A DNA stretch of 64,000 nucleotides from Ectocarpus siliculosus (GCA_000310025.1 FN649755.1:3345616-3409615), one strand, 5' to 3'; counted from the stretch's first letter, positions 45,231 through 56,640 are shown. Translations and numbers: made by a program. The notes: generated from the sequence alone by a model not told the origin.

Positions 45231-46890
45231 CGCTTTACCGTGCAGCAGGTTCTACGAACCGCAAATCAATGCACCGTCCACGAACCTGTATATGTTTGGG
45301 GTCGGAAACGAGACTGTGAACGGGACTGTGTAGAAGACTGTGTAGTATTTAATAAATCTATACAAACTCAAGTGAATCAGTAATTTCCGAGTTTGGGCAG
45401 ACGATATCATTGTATTTTATTTTATTTATTTATTTTTTCTTAGTATGACACAACGAATCCATCTCTATCATAGAAAAGAGTCTGAGACAGATTAGCAATG
45501 AATTCATAGCGTCATAAAGTACCTGTGTCTACGGTGAATTTTACCTTTTTTTTTATTGCCGATTTGGAGAGGGGGGATCCAATTATAAGTCTTAAAAATT
45601 CCACGGGTTCCAGAACTTTTAGCCAATCAACAAGAGAGTTCTTTGGATCTTGTGGTCTTATAATCAAATCGGGAAGTGAAATCGGGAACCGATTCCTTCG
45701 TTAAGACCGGCGCTGACGACTTAAGCGACATGTCGAATCTGACGGTCTCCATGTATGTCCGCAAACCACTTGTCGGAACATTCCCTGGGTAGGTGCAGCC
45801 CATGCACGGCAAGGCAGCTTTTCACAGTACACAGCAACCTAGCTTTTCACCGTACACTGTGTGTCATATCGGGATAAATACAAAGGTTCAGTGTGCTGTG
45901 ATCCCCGGGTTCAGCTTGCTGGAACCGAAGGTGAGAATAGGTGAGAAGCATTGAAAAAACTTTAGTCTGTCTTATCATGTCACTCAATCAAACTGAGGTT
46001 TCGGTGGATCTTCCTGTCTGTGCTACCTCGGGTCGGGGCGTGATATTGGTGTACAAATGAAAGGTGACCAACAATCTAGGCCGCTACACCTACTGTATGT
46101 ACCTATCTATCCCCGAGGAAAAATCCGAGATATCACACTCAGACTCCTCTGACACGCATGGATGATTCGGAAATCGGAGATGGCAATCAACAAATACTGT
46201 AGACATCATACTGTAGTCTATTGTATCCATCCATGGTTTGGTTTGAAGAGGTTTGCGGAGGCAATAAATACGGGTTATCCCATCTGCCCAACAACAGCTG
46301 ACTTCGGGTCGTTACATACACTGGTCCCGCGTTGTTGCAATTTCGAGCCAGCTAGAACAAGAGGGTGTGAGCTAAGTCACTATTTTTAAGTGTGAGCACA
46401 GGCACGCATAGTCTATGTCGATGTACACAACTTCCACACACACATACACCACGCGCTGAGCCAGTCTACAGCCTAACCCCAGCAAAAACGTCTCTACCCC
46501 CCGGGAGGGACGTGATTGACTCGATACAAGCTATCACTTAGAGAGGCACCATCTAGTAGCGTGGAGCAGCCAGAGAAACCAATCATCGGAGACCGCGAGA
46601 GAGAGAGGTAGGCATTTGTTTTAGGCACATACACACATGAATGTTCTCATTGGCTTCGTCCCGAAGTAAGTTTGGTTCGACAACTTTTTTACCAGGAATA
46701 TTTGGATGTACCTACGCTTCACGAAGTACCACTTCGAGGTCGTCGATGGTTACGTGCGTAGGCTGTGTAGATGTCAAGTAGCGTGTACCCGCGGAGGCTG
46801 TGTACGATGTCAAGTAGCGTGAACGGGTCGAGTTTTGAGATGGCAGCAATGGAGTGTATGTGAAAATATTGTGCACATTATTTGGAAGAG
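45231..46890. other. Stretch without a recognisable gene
   Basis: AT-rich 45330-45600, then the right inverted arm at 45657-45718. A short tandem pair GGCTGTGTA.GATGTCAAGTA with GCGTG lies at 46755-46826. No recognisable frame. Confidence 0.4.
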
Positions 46891-46896
46891 CGGAGA

Positions 46897-46972
46897 GTTG
46901 ACTTAGTGGTCTAATGGTCAGAGCTTTCTTACACAAGGTTCCACGCACGGGTTCGAATCCCAGTGGTCCACT
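46897..46972 (+). tRNA. tRNA-like sequence, possible degenerate tRNA-Val(UAC)
   Basis: An A-box-like TGGTCTAATGG and a perfect B box GGTTCGAATCC are spaced as in tRNA genes. GTTGACT (46897-46903) pairs six of seven with GGTCCAC (46965-46971). An anticodon-type stem GCTTT/AAGGT encloses CTTACAC, giving UAC. The D stem and part of the T stem pair poorly, so this is probably a pseudo-tRNA or the head of a tRNA-derived short element. Confidence 0.35.
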
Positions 46973-47212
46973 TACAGAAGAACCGCCATTTGTTTACCAA
47001 ACAGCAGCGTCTGGCGAGGGGTACTGCACGCCCCGGAGATCTCTACGCTCAATCCCAGTGATTAAGCTTCTAACAGCCTCAAGCCCATGTGATCCGGCCG
47101 GGTGCTAACGAGCTCAGCGCATATCTAATAAAAGATACAGACGCGCACAGTGAATGAATCAAGTATTATTGCAACGGGCGGACGACAGAATACACCGAAA
47201 AATAAATGAAAA

Positions 47213-47281
47213 GGCACGGCTAAACACTCAACACCCCACCGGGTCGGTGGGGTGGTGGTGGGGTGTTTAGCCATGCCGTAA
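47213..47281. repeat. Strong imperfect hairpin
   Basis: GGCTAAACA..CACCCCACC faces GGTGGGGTGTTTAGCC across a G/T-rich loop, with further pairing of GGCA/TGCC outside. It could be a small MITE or transcript-end structure; no gene ends here recognisably. Confidence 0.7.
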
Positions 47282-48050
47282 ATAAAGACTGGTTCACAAC
47301 CGGATAGATTGAGTTTTCACCTCTTCACCATTGACGTGTTTGCGCATACAACGAAATTTGCTATACTGATGCCATGTAATTTCTTTTAAAAATAAAGTCT
47401 TTCCGCCGTGCGCAAAAAAAAAAACGGAAGACGAAGACAGATGATCCGCATTTGGCCGTGTAATCTCGCCGCGCACATACTTAGTCACACCACGCCCTGT
47501 CCTCCGAGATGTCGGCGATGCACAAATCCCTCCCCCTCACTGTCCTGATGACCGTGCGATCTACCCGTACTGTCTCCACCTGCAGCGCTATGAGCGCAGC
47601 GCACACCTCGAGCTCTTCCGTTTCGTGCTCATCTTCTTCCTCGCTGTGCCAACCAACAGCAGCAGGACAGCTGCGCACAAGAGGCAAAGCTGCTCGTGCA
47701 TCAGTTCTCCGGGCCTCATGGCGCCGTAGCGGCGTTTAAGGTTGACATCCCGGATCGGCCTCCTGGTTCTATCCATGACTTGTGTATAGGGGCATGGGGC
47801 GGGCACTGGCTGCGCGTCTCGTAGCCCGCTGCCGTCTCGTGCCGTCTCGTGCCACAACGGCGCAGCAAGCGGCCCAAACTGACGTGGACCAACCAGCGCG
47901 CGTGGTCGTTCGGGCGGCAAATTTTGCTCGCAAATTTCTCTAAATAGCGAAATCTCAAGACATATTTAGGCAGAAGTCGCGTCGGAGGAACTTTAGATAC
48001 CCCGAACTGGTCGTTACGAGCCAAATTTTGTTCTGCGCAAACACGTCATT
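47282..48050. other. No recognisable gene
   Basis: Overlapping open frames on both strands at 47480-47920 (Ser-rich plus, Arg/Leu-rich minus) reflect composition; neither is recognisable. An A-run lies at 47414. Confidence 0.35.
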
Positions 48051-48074
48051 GATTCATTCCGAACACATAGACTG

Positions 48075-48445
48075 TACTCAAGGGGCTGGTCTTAACCAGA
48101 CCGGTGTACCACACCTTACTCCCACACCAACACAGTTAGAACAGGAAGATCAACGCAAGTCCCTCTTTGATTGGGCGAAATCATGGCAAGACCACGCTTT
48201 GTTACTTTGTTCTATCTGAAGATCCATCAAGCAGTACTCTGGGTCAGGACACACACTCGGACAAACATTTAAAATATGTGGTTGGTACCTTGGTGCTCCC
48301 ACACTTGGCGCCGACACCAACAGTTAGGACAGGAAGAATCGCAAAAATAGTCTCTGTTTGATTGGTTGGTGGGTAGAAATGATGATAATGTCACCTCTTT
48401 TTCTAATTGAGTTCCAGCAAGCAACACTACTTGTGGGTCAGAACA
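48075..48445. repeat. Two diverged direct units of about 185 bp
   Basis: Shared blocks: CACCAACA.AGTTAG.ACAGGA, TC.CTGTTTGATTGG, then CATCAAGCA/CAGCAAGCA..ACT..GGGTCAG.ACAC. The left end begins near GGGCTGGTCTTAACCAGACC, resembling the GGTCTTAAC arm at 39.2 kb. Confidence 0.55.
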
Positions 48446-48940
48446 CCAGCACGATCGGGGTGTGACCAGGGGGTACCCCCCCCCCAATTCCAAACCGGAA
48501 ATTATCAGCCGATCCAGTTTGGAAAAAGGGCCTATTTTCCAATGCGGCAGCTGGGATCCTAGGAAATATTCGGCGATTTGGAATTTGGGCGTTTGGAATT
48601 GGGCAGATTCCTCCGCGTAAGACGCTCAAATAATTATTTGGGCTGAGAAAAGGACCCCCCCACCCAATAAAATCCCGAAATAATCACGACGTCAGACTCC
48701 GCCGAAAGGCCATTTGTTACGGTGTCTTTTTTTAGATATTTTTCCCTCAAAAAGAGACGAACCAAAAAATTATCTACATAATATACAAACGATGACCCCC
48801 TCCTTGCGGTGCTGGTCCATCCTTTTTTCTATTCCGAGTAATCGACCGAAAAAAAGAGACCCTGCAACGGCCGTTCGTCACACATACATACACCTTCCAC
48901 CGCTATGGTGTTTCGGTGATATCTGAAGCAACAGTGATGA

Positions 48941-49570
48941 CAAAGGCATCCGCCATGAGCTGTGTGTATGGTCCGTCTTGGATGGTGGCTGTTAGAGACC
49001 ACAGGGCGATGGGAGGCACGGAAACTGAGGTGGCGAGAGTCAACAGCACGCTGGAAAAATACCCACCGCGCCAGCAACCCTTTTTTTTACTCTTTGGCCT
49101 GCGTCGCAACTTTGGTTTATCGATGCTCCCTCGCCACCCACTCCAGCACCAGCGATGACAAAGGTATCCGCCATGAGCTGTGTGTATGGTCTGCCTTGTG
49201 TGGTGGTTGATACAGACCAGGAGGCTGAAGGGCGCTCAAAACCTGTGAGCGCAAAACTCGTGAACAAGCGGGAAAAATGACCCGCCTCGTCTTCAAGCAA
49301 TTGTTTTTGCTCTTTCGCCCGTGTCGCAACTTTGGTTTATCGATGCTCCCTCGCCACCCACTCCAGCACCAGCGATGAAAAAGGTATCCGCCATGAGCTG
49401 TGCGTCTGGTCCGTCCTGTGTGGTCGTTGACACAGATCAGGAGGCTATCGGGCGCCCAAAAGTGGCGTTCGCAAAAGTTGACAGCACACCAACAAAGACC
49501 CCCCGTTGCTGCGTCCAGACCCTCTCGGCTCGTTTGCCGCTTGTTTGCGCCGCACACATCGGGTTGTCCA
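48941..49570. repeat. 220-bp tandem repeat, about 2.9 units
   Basis: Units start at 48941, 49160 and 49380 with AAAGG.ATCCGCCATGAGCT; each of the first two ends with TCGCCACCCACTCCAGCACC and AGCGATGA. The third unit fades after about 190 bp. Open frames across it follow the repeat and are not gene-like. Confidence 0.9.
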
Positions 49571-49699
49571 CTTGGTCCAGCCGAATGAAAAACACAACGC
49601 TACCGCTGATGCTACTGACTCTGCACCAGTCACATGACACAGCTCGTGTGAACACCGTTAGAGTTTGCGGGGATCAAAACCGTCGAGAGAAGCGTCATG

Positions 49700-50015
49700 T
49701 GGTTGTGACCAATAAAAGACAACAGAAAAAGACAGCCCCGACTGATCCAAAACTGCCCCAGAAAAAGCCAGGATGGGCTGTCCAAAACGGGTTGTCTTTT
49801 TTTGTTGGCCTTTTTTCCTTGAAAAAAGACACAGTAAGAAGTGGTTATGTGGCCAGCTGTCGGGGGGTTTTTATCGAAAAAAGAAAAGACAGCTCCAAAA
49901 AAACCGAAGAGATGGCCTAATAAGAAGGGCGTTGTCTTTTGATTAGAAGGAAAAAGAAAAAGACAACCCAAAAAAGAACCGCAAGAACTGGCCTTAGCCA
50001 AGAACCTCCGCTTTT
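49700..50015. repeat. AAAAAGACA-rich inverted and direct motifs
   Basis: AAAAAGACAACCC / GGGTTGTCTTTTT motifs occur in both orientations (for example 49787-49801 and 49952-49968), mixed with AAAAAGACAGC copies. Low-complexity foldback, no gene. Confidence 0.5.
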
Positions 50016-50553
50016 TTTTTTCAAAATGCCATCGACAACAACACCACCCTGCCTCAAGTGCGTCGTCTGTTCGTTGTGCTCGCTGTGGGCCCCAAACCCA
50101 TCACTACACCCTTTGACGCATAATACGAGAACACGATCGAACGTTCATAAGCTGAGACTCACCCACGCGAAATCGGCAGGATCATTAAAATCCTGCAAGA
50201 TCCACAACGATATCATCATGCGGAGAGTTGCAAAAGCTTGCACCAACTACTGTAGGGCTTCAAGTTCCAGACGATTTCACCAAGAGGGGTCGGAACTTCA
50301 TTGGGCACCCTGACGCATTTCCTTCCCCAAGTATCTTATCCCGATGCCAGCCCCGCCCAGGGGGCGGGCGGCCGCCACCGTACCCTAGCCATACCCGAAT
50401 AGCTCTCTCACTGTGCTGCACAATCTTAATAAATACATACCAATCGTACGCCCACCTTACGCTCACGGCGAGATGGTTTGCTGCGGACACGTCTCTTTCC
50501 CACGCTGAACTCTTCAAACGCAGGGAGGGAAGACATAAACGGACGACGGCAGG

Positions 50554-50922
50554 ATGTGGCGCACAGTCTTCGTTCTGCAACCGTTCACACTGATTGTGAC
50601 AATATACAGCGCGCGAGGGTCCACCTCTGCTGCGGGGACTTGCTACTGTGATGGGCCAGTGCAACAGAATCCAGACCCTATTTTTACGCTGGATCCCCTG
50701 GTTTCTACGGCCGAGGATACGGCCCAATGCGCAGTTATTTCTGAAGATGGTAATCATTGCGATGATCCCGACCGACCGATTTGCATTTGCAGCACAGCTT
50801 ATACGGTGGGGGACCCCCCAGCAGTTTGGTGGTGCAACCACGACGGCATGGGCGAGTGCGTAGGTGAGAAAGGATATTTGGGAATAACATTATCAGCACC
50901 ACCCCCTGGGCTCTGCAAATGA
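50554..50922 (+). CDS. Small secreted cysteine-rich protein, unknown
   Basis: A 122-residue frame begins MWRTVFVLQPFTLIVTIYSA, a typical signal peptide ending near residue 20-25. It continues with nine cysteines, including CYC, HC, CIC, WWCNHDGMGEC and a final CK. Acidic middle section (DPDRP). The length and Cys density fit a secreted disulfide-bonded peptide. The odd cysteine number suggests either one free residue or a missing exon. I do not recognise a family. It lies between tandem-repeat blocks; a second Cys-rich frame at 51915 also has a CNH..G....C motif and may belong to the same gene. Confidence 0.45.
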   Translation: MWRTVFVLQPFTLIVTIYSARGSTSAAGTCYCDGPVQQNPDPIFTLDPLVSTAEDTAQCAVISEDGNHCDDPDRPICICSTAYTVGDPPAVWWCNHDGMGECVGEKGYLGITLSAPPPGLCK

Positions 50923-51655
50923 ACCCCGCTTAGATCAATAGTCTTCAATGCTTAAAATAATTGGGTAATCTGTATCTCATGTGTACTGTAGATCGGGATC
51001 GGTTTCTGTATTTATTTGCCATTCATACCCATATCGTCTACGAAACCCCCCTAGATCGGTACGGACCCTAAGACGACCACTCTCGTTCTAGTATATAGTC
51101 TACGTAGTCTAGGGGATATCAGGCATGAACTTTCCAGTGAAGAATCCGGAAGACTAATTTGCCACCCATAGTTCTACCCTCTGTCACGCCCTTGGCTCTA
51201 TGATATATAAACTCTACACAAATAGCTACCTCGCTTTTACTGTACTGCACATGATTTCCTTTGGCGCTGTGATTCTGGGTGGTGGTGTCTTCCACATATA
51301 TCCTCCCATTCTCCTGGTTTCTGTGGAGTCGCTTGCATAGTGCACAGTTTCGAAGGGGTGGAAGACAGCATCTCGTTTCTCGTAACGCCACGTCTGTACT
51401 CTGCATGTGAAGGCTGTGTATTCGACGCGATGTTGACTTGATATTGTTCCCTCGCCTAGCACGACACGTCCTGAAAGGCTGGGCCGTGTCTCGTTGTTTC
51501 ATTTGTTCCGTATTCGGCTCGCGTGTGCTTGGCACAATCACAATTTGTTCTTGGTCCGCCGGTCCAGGAAAACATCGCTTACCGTTGGTACTACATTTTC
51601 ACATGGCAGACGGGGGTCTCCCACACTTTTTTCAGTTTTCCCAAACGAACCAAAG
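50923..51655. other. No recognisable gene
   Basis: Frames at 51119-51541 (minus) and 51438-51719 (plus) overlap and are not recognisable. No splice chain linking the two cysteine-rich frames was established. Confidence 0.3.
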
Positions 51656-51658
51656 GAA

Positions 51659-51818
51659 TCCCATGGGTCACCCATGGGTCTCCCATGGGCCGCCCTTGGG
51701 CACCCCGTTTGGCCCATAGGCAGCCCGTGGGTAACCCATGGGTGACCCATGGGCATGCCTATGCCCATGGGCATGGACACACCCATGGGTGGCCCATATG
51801 GGCCGCCCGTGGGCGGCC
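51659..51818. repeat. Cluster of CCCATGGG palindromes
   Basis: Seven exact CCCATGGG octamers plus five near variants (CCCTTGGG, CCCATAGG, CCCGTGGG, CCCATATGGG) occur in 160 bp, roughly every 10-12 bp. They include longer palindromes such as TGCCCATGGGCA. All reading frames become a His/Pro/Met/Gly/Trp repeat. Confidence 0.9.
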
Positions 51819-51914
51819 AATGAGGTCCCTTCAACCGGACCAGCGTACTCCTAAACAATAGATTATATGATTTGGAACGCGCGCTATAATGGCTAATACC
51901 CAAAAAGAAAAAGT

Positions 51915-52124
51915 ATGAAATTTTGCAATCACACGACAGGATGCCTAGAGCATGCTGACTGCGTGAGCCCGGAGATATGTTGCCCGGAAGAGGTCTGCGG
52001 AACGGAGGACCCAGACTGGCCCGGTAATTGCGGTGAGCCGATCCGATGCCGTACACAGAAAACTTTCAACAACACACCAGCCATCACGATCACCCCCGCC
52101 GCGCTGCAAGAGGCCGAGCGATAA
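51915..52124 (+). CDS. Short cysteine-rich reading frame
   Basis: A 69-residue frame has eight cysteines: FCNHTTGCLEHADC, EICC, EVC, NCG, IRC. The pattern resembles a disulfide-rich extracellular module, but no signal peptide is present, so it would need an upstream exon. The C-terminal third is Thr/Ala-rich. It might be an exon of the gene that starts at 50554. Evidence is limited to cysteine spacing. Confidence 0.3.
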   Translation: MKFCNHTTGCLEHADCVSPEICCPEEVCGTEDPDWPGNCGEPIRCRTQKTFNNTPAITITPAALQEAER

Positions 52125-52756
52125 ACCGCCGATGATGCAAGCGTTTCAGCGTAGCCCGTAGCCGTCAACGACTTGTCGTGCCTACTGCGGTTGTTGTTGT
52201 CGAACGACTTGACAAGGAAAAACTTGAGTTTGCTGAATATGGCCAACGATAGGTTTCGGAGGGTATGCAAAACGCGGGTAATCCGGGCATTGCACCCGTA
52301 TATTTCCTGTACCCGAGGCTTCAAACTTACTAATACGACATCCCATAACCTACCCGGTTTTTTTTTAACTTTTGTACACCCCCCGTCGACAGCGTCAACC
52401 TTTCTACCCTGCTGGGTGGCTTTTATAAGACATCCCATACCATAACCTTGGTTTTGTAAAATGGTAAGGTATCTCCATACCCTATCCGACGTTGGGTAAC
52501 TATTGTACCAGCAATCTCCCCTCCGCCACGGTGCGGAGGGGCCGACACTTTATCCATAGGCTTGAATGTTTGAGGCAGCTTCTGCTTGGGTGTGAAGAAT
52601 GTAGGTGTGCAGGTTGCTGTGTTGGGTGCCAACACCTTCTCATGCAGTGTGGAGTTCAGCACGGCGGGTAGATGCACTACGGTTGCCGGAGCTACCTCCT
52701 CTTGCCTCTGTCTTGTATGTGGTGATTCCAGAAAGCCAGAGGAGAAGATTGGTGAC

Positions 52757-54440
52757 GAGCTCCGTAGGAGGTCGATGGGTGAATACGTGAGTGCTGCATC
52801 ACTTTCGTGGGGGTACCATGAACCACTTGCACCATTTCCAAGTTGACATCTGCCTTGAGGCTAACTCATTCCCTCCTCGGTGCTACCCTTTCGTTGCCAC
52901 CGGCGGTGCTATCCTCGGTGCTGCTGTCCGTGTTCCTACCGCCACTAGAGCCTCCTCCGACCCCTGGTAAGATTGGTGGTTGCCGAATCGTTGTGGCTCG
53001 CTTCACATATACTTGTCGTACGTCGGGAAACATACAATCAGTTTCGGTGTTGTATAATGGTCCGGATCGCCATCATTAGACTTGTTCGCCTGATTATCTC
53101 GGCGTGAAGCATTGCCCTGTTGTTTGGGGGCATTCCGCACGCAATGTCAGCCCCATTGCAGCCTTTTAACATTTTGATGTGACGGCCGCCGAATTGGAAG
53201 CGGGGCCGTCTCATGTTTCTCATTTTTCTATTGTCCCACGTTTTTGGGGCTGGTGGTGGGTCGCGGGGAAGGACACCAAGAACAGCCCATGTGAGCCGGG
53301 GGTTGCTGTTGTCGCACTGCTTCCCAGCACTGATATCTGTAGCGCCTGCATTCCGCAGACTCCCGCCGATCGCACACCCGAAAACGAACTGCGATCTGTT
53401 AACAAACTAGACTATTTGATATTCAATATTTGTTCGATGAGCTCCTTAAAGTCGATGGGTTGATGTGATTGGTTGACGTCTCATTGTGATGTTCGGGGTA
53501 CTCTTCAACGGCTTAGACATGCTTTATCCAAATTTGTATCCGCCCGAACTTAGTCGACCCCTCGTTCATGCCCTACCCTCTCGCTGCCACCCTCGGTGCT
53601 ATCCTCGGTGCTACTCCCCGATTTCTTACCTCACCCAGAACCTACTCCGACCCCCGGTAGGATTGATGGTTGCCGAGTCGCTTTGGCTCGTTCCACATAG
53701 ACTTGTTGTACGTCGGAAAGAGAACAATCAGCTTCGGTGTTGTAAAATGGTCCGGATCACCGCCATTGGAATTGTTTTCCAGGTTTTCTCGGCGTGAAGT
53801 GTTGCACTGTTGAATGGTGGGTACTATCAGCAATCCGTACGCAATGTCAGCCCTATTGCAGTCCATTAACATTTTGATATGGCCGCCGCCTGGCTGGAAG
53901 CGGAGCCGTATCAAATTTCTCGTATTGCTGTTGCGCCGCGTTGTTGGGGCTGGTCGTGGGTCGCGGGAAACAAGACCAGGAACAGCCCACGTGTGCTCGG
54001 GGTCGTTGTTTTCGCACTGCTCGGCAGCACCGCGTGTATGTGGTACACATCACCGCCTCCATCCCGCAGACCCACGCCGCTGTATTGAGAGGTATCGCAC
54101 GTCCGCCACCAAACTGCGACCTGAAAACAGACAGATAGACCTTTCTCGCAGTGTTTTAAGTTGACCCTACTCACCATCTGTCCGCCGGTACTAAGATTAT
54201 TGCGACGAGCTCCATAGAAACTCGATGAGTGAGCGTCTGATTTTGATATTTGGGGTATACCCACATTTTTTCCAAATGGATATCCGCCTGAAGGTACTCG
54301 AACCCGCGTTCATGCCTCACGGACCCCCTCGGTGCTACCCTCTCGCTGCCACCCTCGGTGCAATCTTCGGTGCTACTCTCCGTGTTGCTACCACCACCAG
54401 AACCTACTTCGACCCGAATCGCGTTGACTCACTGCAGCAT
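52757..54440. repeat. Large tandem repeat, 2.4 units of about 680-770 bp
   Basis: Units begin GA.GAGCTCC near 52757, 53437 and 54207, and share CGATGGGT, CTCGGTGCTATCCTCGGTGC, TCGGTGTTGTA.AATGGTCCG, CAATGTCAGCCC.ATTGCAG and GGGTCGCGGG.AA in order. Identity is roughly 75-85%. Frames are not conserved between units, so the repeat is non-coding. The third unit is truncated just before the vWD-like gene. Confidence 0.85.
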
Positions 54441-54525
54441 GTTCTACGCCTCACACTATAGTTGGAAAACATCGCGCGGATACGTTTTAGCCTCTTTTCT
54501 TGTGAACGCCGTGTAAAACGTCCGC

Positions 54526-55596
54526 GTGGCCTTGGACCAGCTGAAATCCTTTTTTGGTACTTCACATACCTTGCATCACCATGACAACCAACCACGTTCT
54601 TCGATGGCTTCCCTGCCTTGGCACGCCGGGTTCTACGAGCCAGTCTGCCCGAATGGGGACGTCGACTGTGGAGACCCGCACATGGCTGGCCTCCTTGGCC
54701 AGAGAATCAACTGGTCTGGGGTTGACGGCGGCTGGTACTCCCTGATCAAGGACGACAACGCCGATCTCAACGTTAATGTTCGCGTCACCGCTCCCCTGCC
54801 CGATGAGTTCCCCGACCGCCAGCTAATGACCAGCTTGGCTGTGCTGTCAGAGGGGCATTCTCTTGTCATCCAGGTCACAAACCCCTACACCATCGACACG
54901 GACGGCTGTCCTGACGGGGTCTCGCCCTGCCTTGCGAACGGCGGACTGAGTATCATTGTCGACGGCCAGGAAGTTGACGAGCTCCTTCGATTCTCTCGGG
55001 AGACGGCGGTGGCAGACGGTGCCATGACTGTGTCTACATCCAACCTTCCGGTGGAGTGCCGGCAGTTCGGCGGTCACAAGATATGGGCCCGCATACACCA
55101 GGAAATGCTTGAGGGCAGGCGCAAGCTCCTCCGAGGTGAAAGCCTCGAAGACTGGATCCTGAGGAACGAAGACGGCATGCCGGCGCCCGGCTGGTGCGCT
55201 AAGTACATCGCAGGGAACAACCTCGCCGAGCTGCAGTCCACCCATGCCATCTTCAAGATCGAGACGCCCACTGTCACCGTTCGCCTCAACGCTGGCGTCA
55301 ACTACCAGGGCAACGGCGAGTTAGACTGGGATGGACGCGTCCTTCCTGACCTCGAGTTCTGGCAGATGGACGTCGGAATGCGCGGGCTGGACGTGGACAA
55401 CCCGGCGCTGTCCGGCCTCCTCGGTGAGACAGCCCGCCCGGTGTACGACAAGAGCGGACAAGCGGTTATGAAAGGGTCCAAAGCTTTCCGTGGCAGCGTT
55501 GAGGACTACCGCGTATCCGGCGCTCTGGGGGTCCACTTCCCCCTCCTCGACGAGAAGGAGGAAGGCCATGAGTACAATCGGAGAAAAGATTATTAA
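54526..55596 (+). CDS. Secreted vWF type D-like (GDPH) domain protein
   Basis: A 356-residue frame, uninterrupted and GC-rich with codon bias unlike its surroundings. Residues 38-52 read VCPNGDVDCGDPHMA, the C...CGDPH start of a von Willebrand D-type domain. GQRINWSGVDGGWYSLIKDD and VTAPLPDEFPDRQLMTSLAV follow, then a Cys-containing middle and GLLGETARPVYDKSGQAVMK followed by EDYRV. In algae such proteins are generally extracellular or wall-associated. No signal peptide at 54526 or at the internal Met 54604, so an upstream exon is likely. The last residues (GHEYNRRKDY) may be read into an intron, since a donor-like GAGTACAA lies there. Confidence 0.65.
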   Translation: MALDQLKSFFGTSHTLHHHDNQPRSSMASLPWHAGFYEPVCPNGDVDCGDPHMAGLLGQRINWSGVDGGWYSLIKDDNADLNVNVRVTAPLPDEFPDRQLMTSLAVLSEGHSLVIQVTNPYTIDTDGCPDGVSPCLANGGLSIIVDGQEVDELLRFSRETAVADGAMTVSTSNLPVECRQFGGHKIWARIHQEMLEGRRKLLRGESLEDWILRNEDGMPAPGWCAKYIAGNNLAELQSTHAIFKIETPTVTVRLNAGVNYQGNGELDWDGRVLPDLEFWQMDVGMRGLDVDNPALSGLLGETARPVYDKSGQAVMKGSKAFRGSVEDYRVSGALGVHFPLLDEKEEGHEYNRRKDY

Positions 55597-56450
55597 AAAA
55601 AGGCAGAATTTACCCTCCCTATTGTCCACAGTGACACCATATGGCACATCTAGAAGTAGCATACGAGGAAGACCGAAGAGCATATTCGAACATCTGAAGA
55701 CATCCCAAAATTCACCGAGGTCGTTTTCCGGTTGACTATGTGGTAGGATTTTCTTGCCTACTAGAAGAGGTGCTGTGAGACTGAGGAACTTTTCAGTGTA
55801 CCCGCGCTATATCTCGGCATTTCTACCTCGTCGGGTATTCTTCAAGACAAGAGACGGGTGCTCTAGGCTCCGAGTTGGTTCACTTTCTTGAAAAGTAGAG
55901 TGCCGAATAGTGGAAGACATCGCGCTTTCTTCCTAAGAGGATTGTTAGACCGCGACATACGTTGATTTGCTACTCTGATGTTGGCAATCATTCTGGCATG
56001 GGGTTATGCATATGTCTAGATATTTTCCACCGATGAACAACCGCTTTTTCCTGCGGTGGGATGGATTTGGCCATGTTCGGGGTCCTTTGGGATGTCATGG
56101 TCCCGGTATCAGCACGAGAAGTTATATTTTCTTGGTTGTTGCAGTGCACCGATGACGGTAGGGGGTTGTGATCTGATGCACTGGGGATATTTAATCCTTG
56201 TTCGCCGAATCCCCAACTACTGCGTTTTACCTGCGGAGCTGGTGTTTGCCGATATATTCGTTTGTATTTCCTGGGGAAGTCACAGCAGGGGTCTGTTGGG
56301 TTTATTTTCCTGCATAGAGTATGCGAGAGCCGTACTGTTTAAGATGTTTCTGACATTTTCGGACGCAAGAGCATTTTGTTCATCAGTAGAGACTGATTTT
56401 GCATTTTTAAAATAAGTGAACACATGCATATTTACTGTACAAGGACCACG
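55597..56450. other. No recognisable gene
   Basis: Possible 3' region of the vWD-like gene. The frame 56056-56415 (Cys/Phe-rich) has no recognisable domain. Confidence 0.35.
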
Positions 56451-56454
56451 CAAA

Positions 56455-56640
56455 CTACGCGTGTGGTGAACCACGTAAACTCCACGTGTGGCGAACCAAC
56501 GAAACAACGCGGGGCTCTAGGGGGGCGATTCCCCCGGCACGTGTGTTGAACCAAGCACACCACGCGTGGCTCGAGGGGGGGTCCGGTACCCCCCCCGGCA
56601 AGTGTGGTGGACCAAGCGAGCTACTGTATACGCGTTTGGT
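56455..56640. repeat. Short degenerate repeats (ACGTGTGGTGAACCAA type)
   Basis: Four imperfect copies of CACGTGTGGTGAACCAAGCA-like sequence separated by C/G-rich segments such as GGGGGGCGATTCCCCC. An 18-bp tandem ACAGACTGCTGTGACC pair follows at 56651-56692. Confidence 0.6.

Larger units (their letters stand above)
39196..45718. mobile_element. Possible DNA element bounded by inverted arms, holding other insertions
   Basis: Left arm 39196-39253 and right arm 45657-45718 are inverted copies sharing GCCGGTCTTAAC, AAATCGGGAACCGATT and CTTATAATCAAAT. No transposase was recognised between them. The interior contains a hAT-like element, two other inverted-repeat units and a tandem duplication. The pair could instead be two separate copies of a small repeat in opposite orientation. 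Confidence 0.4.

Noticed and set aside
52423-52677. Minus-strand frame with a Pro/Thr/Lys-rich peptide
   Set aside because: No recognisable domain, and the plus strand is also open; not enough to call a gene.
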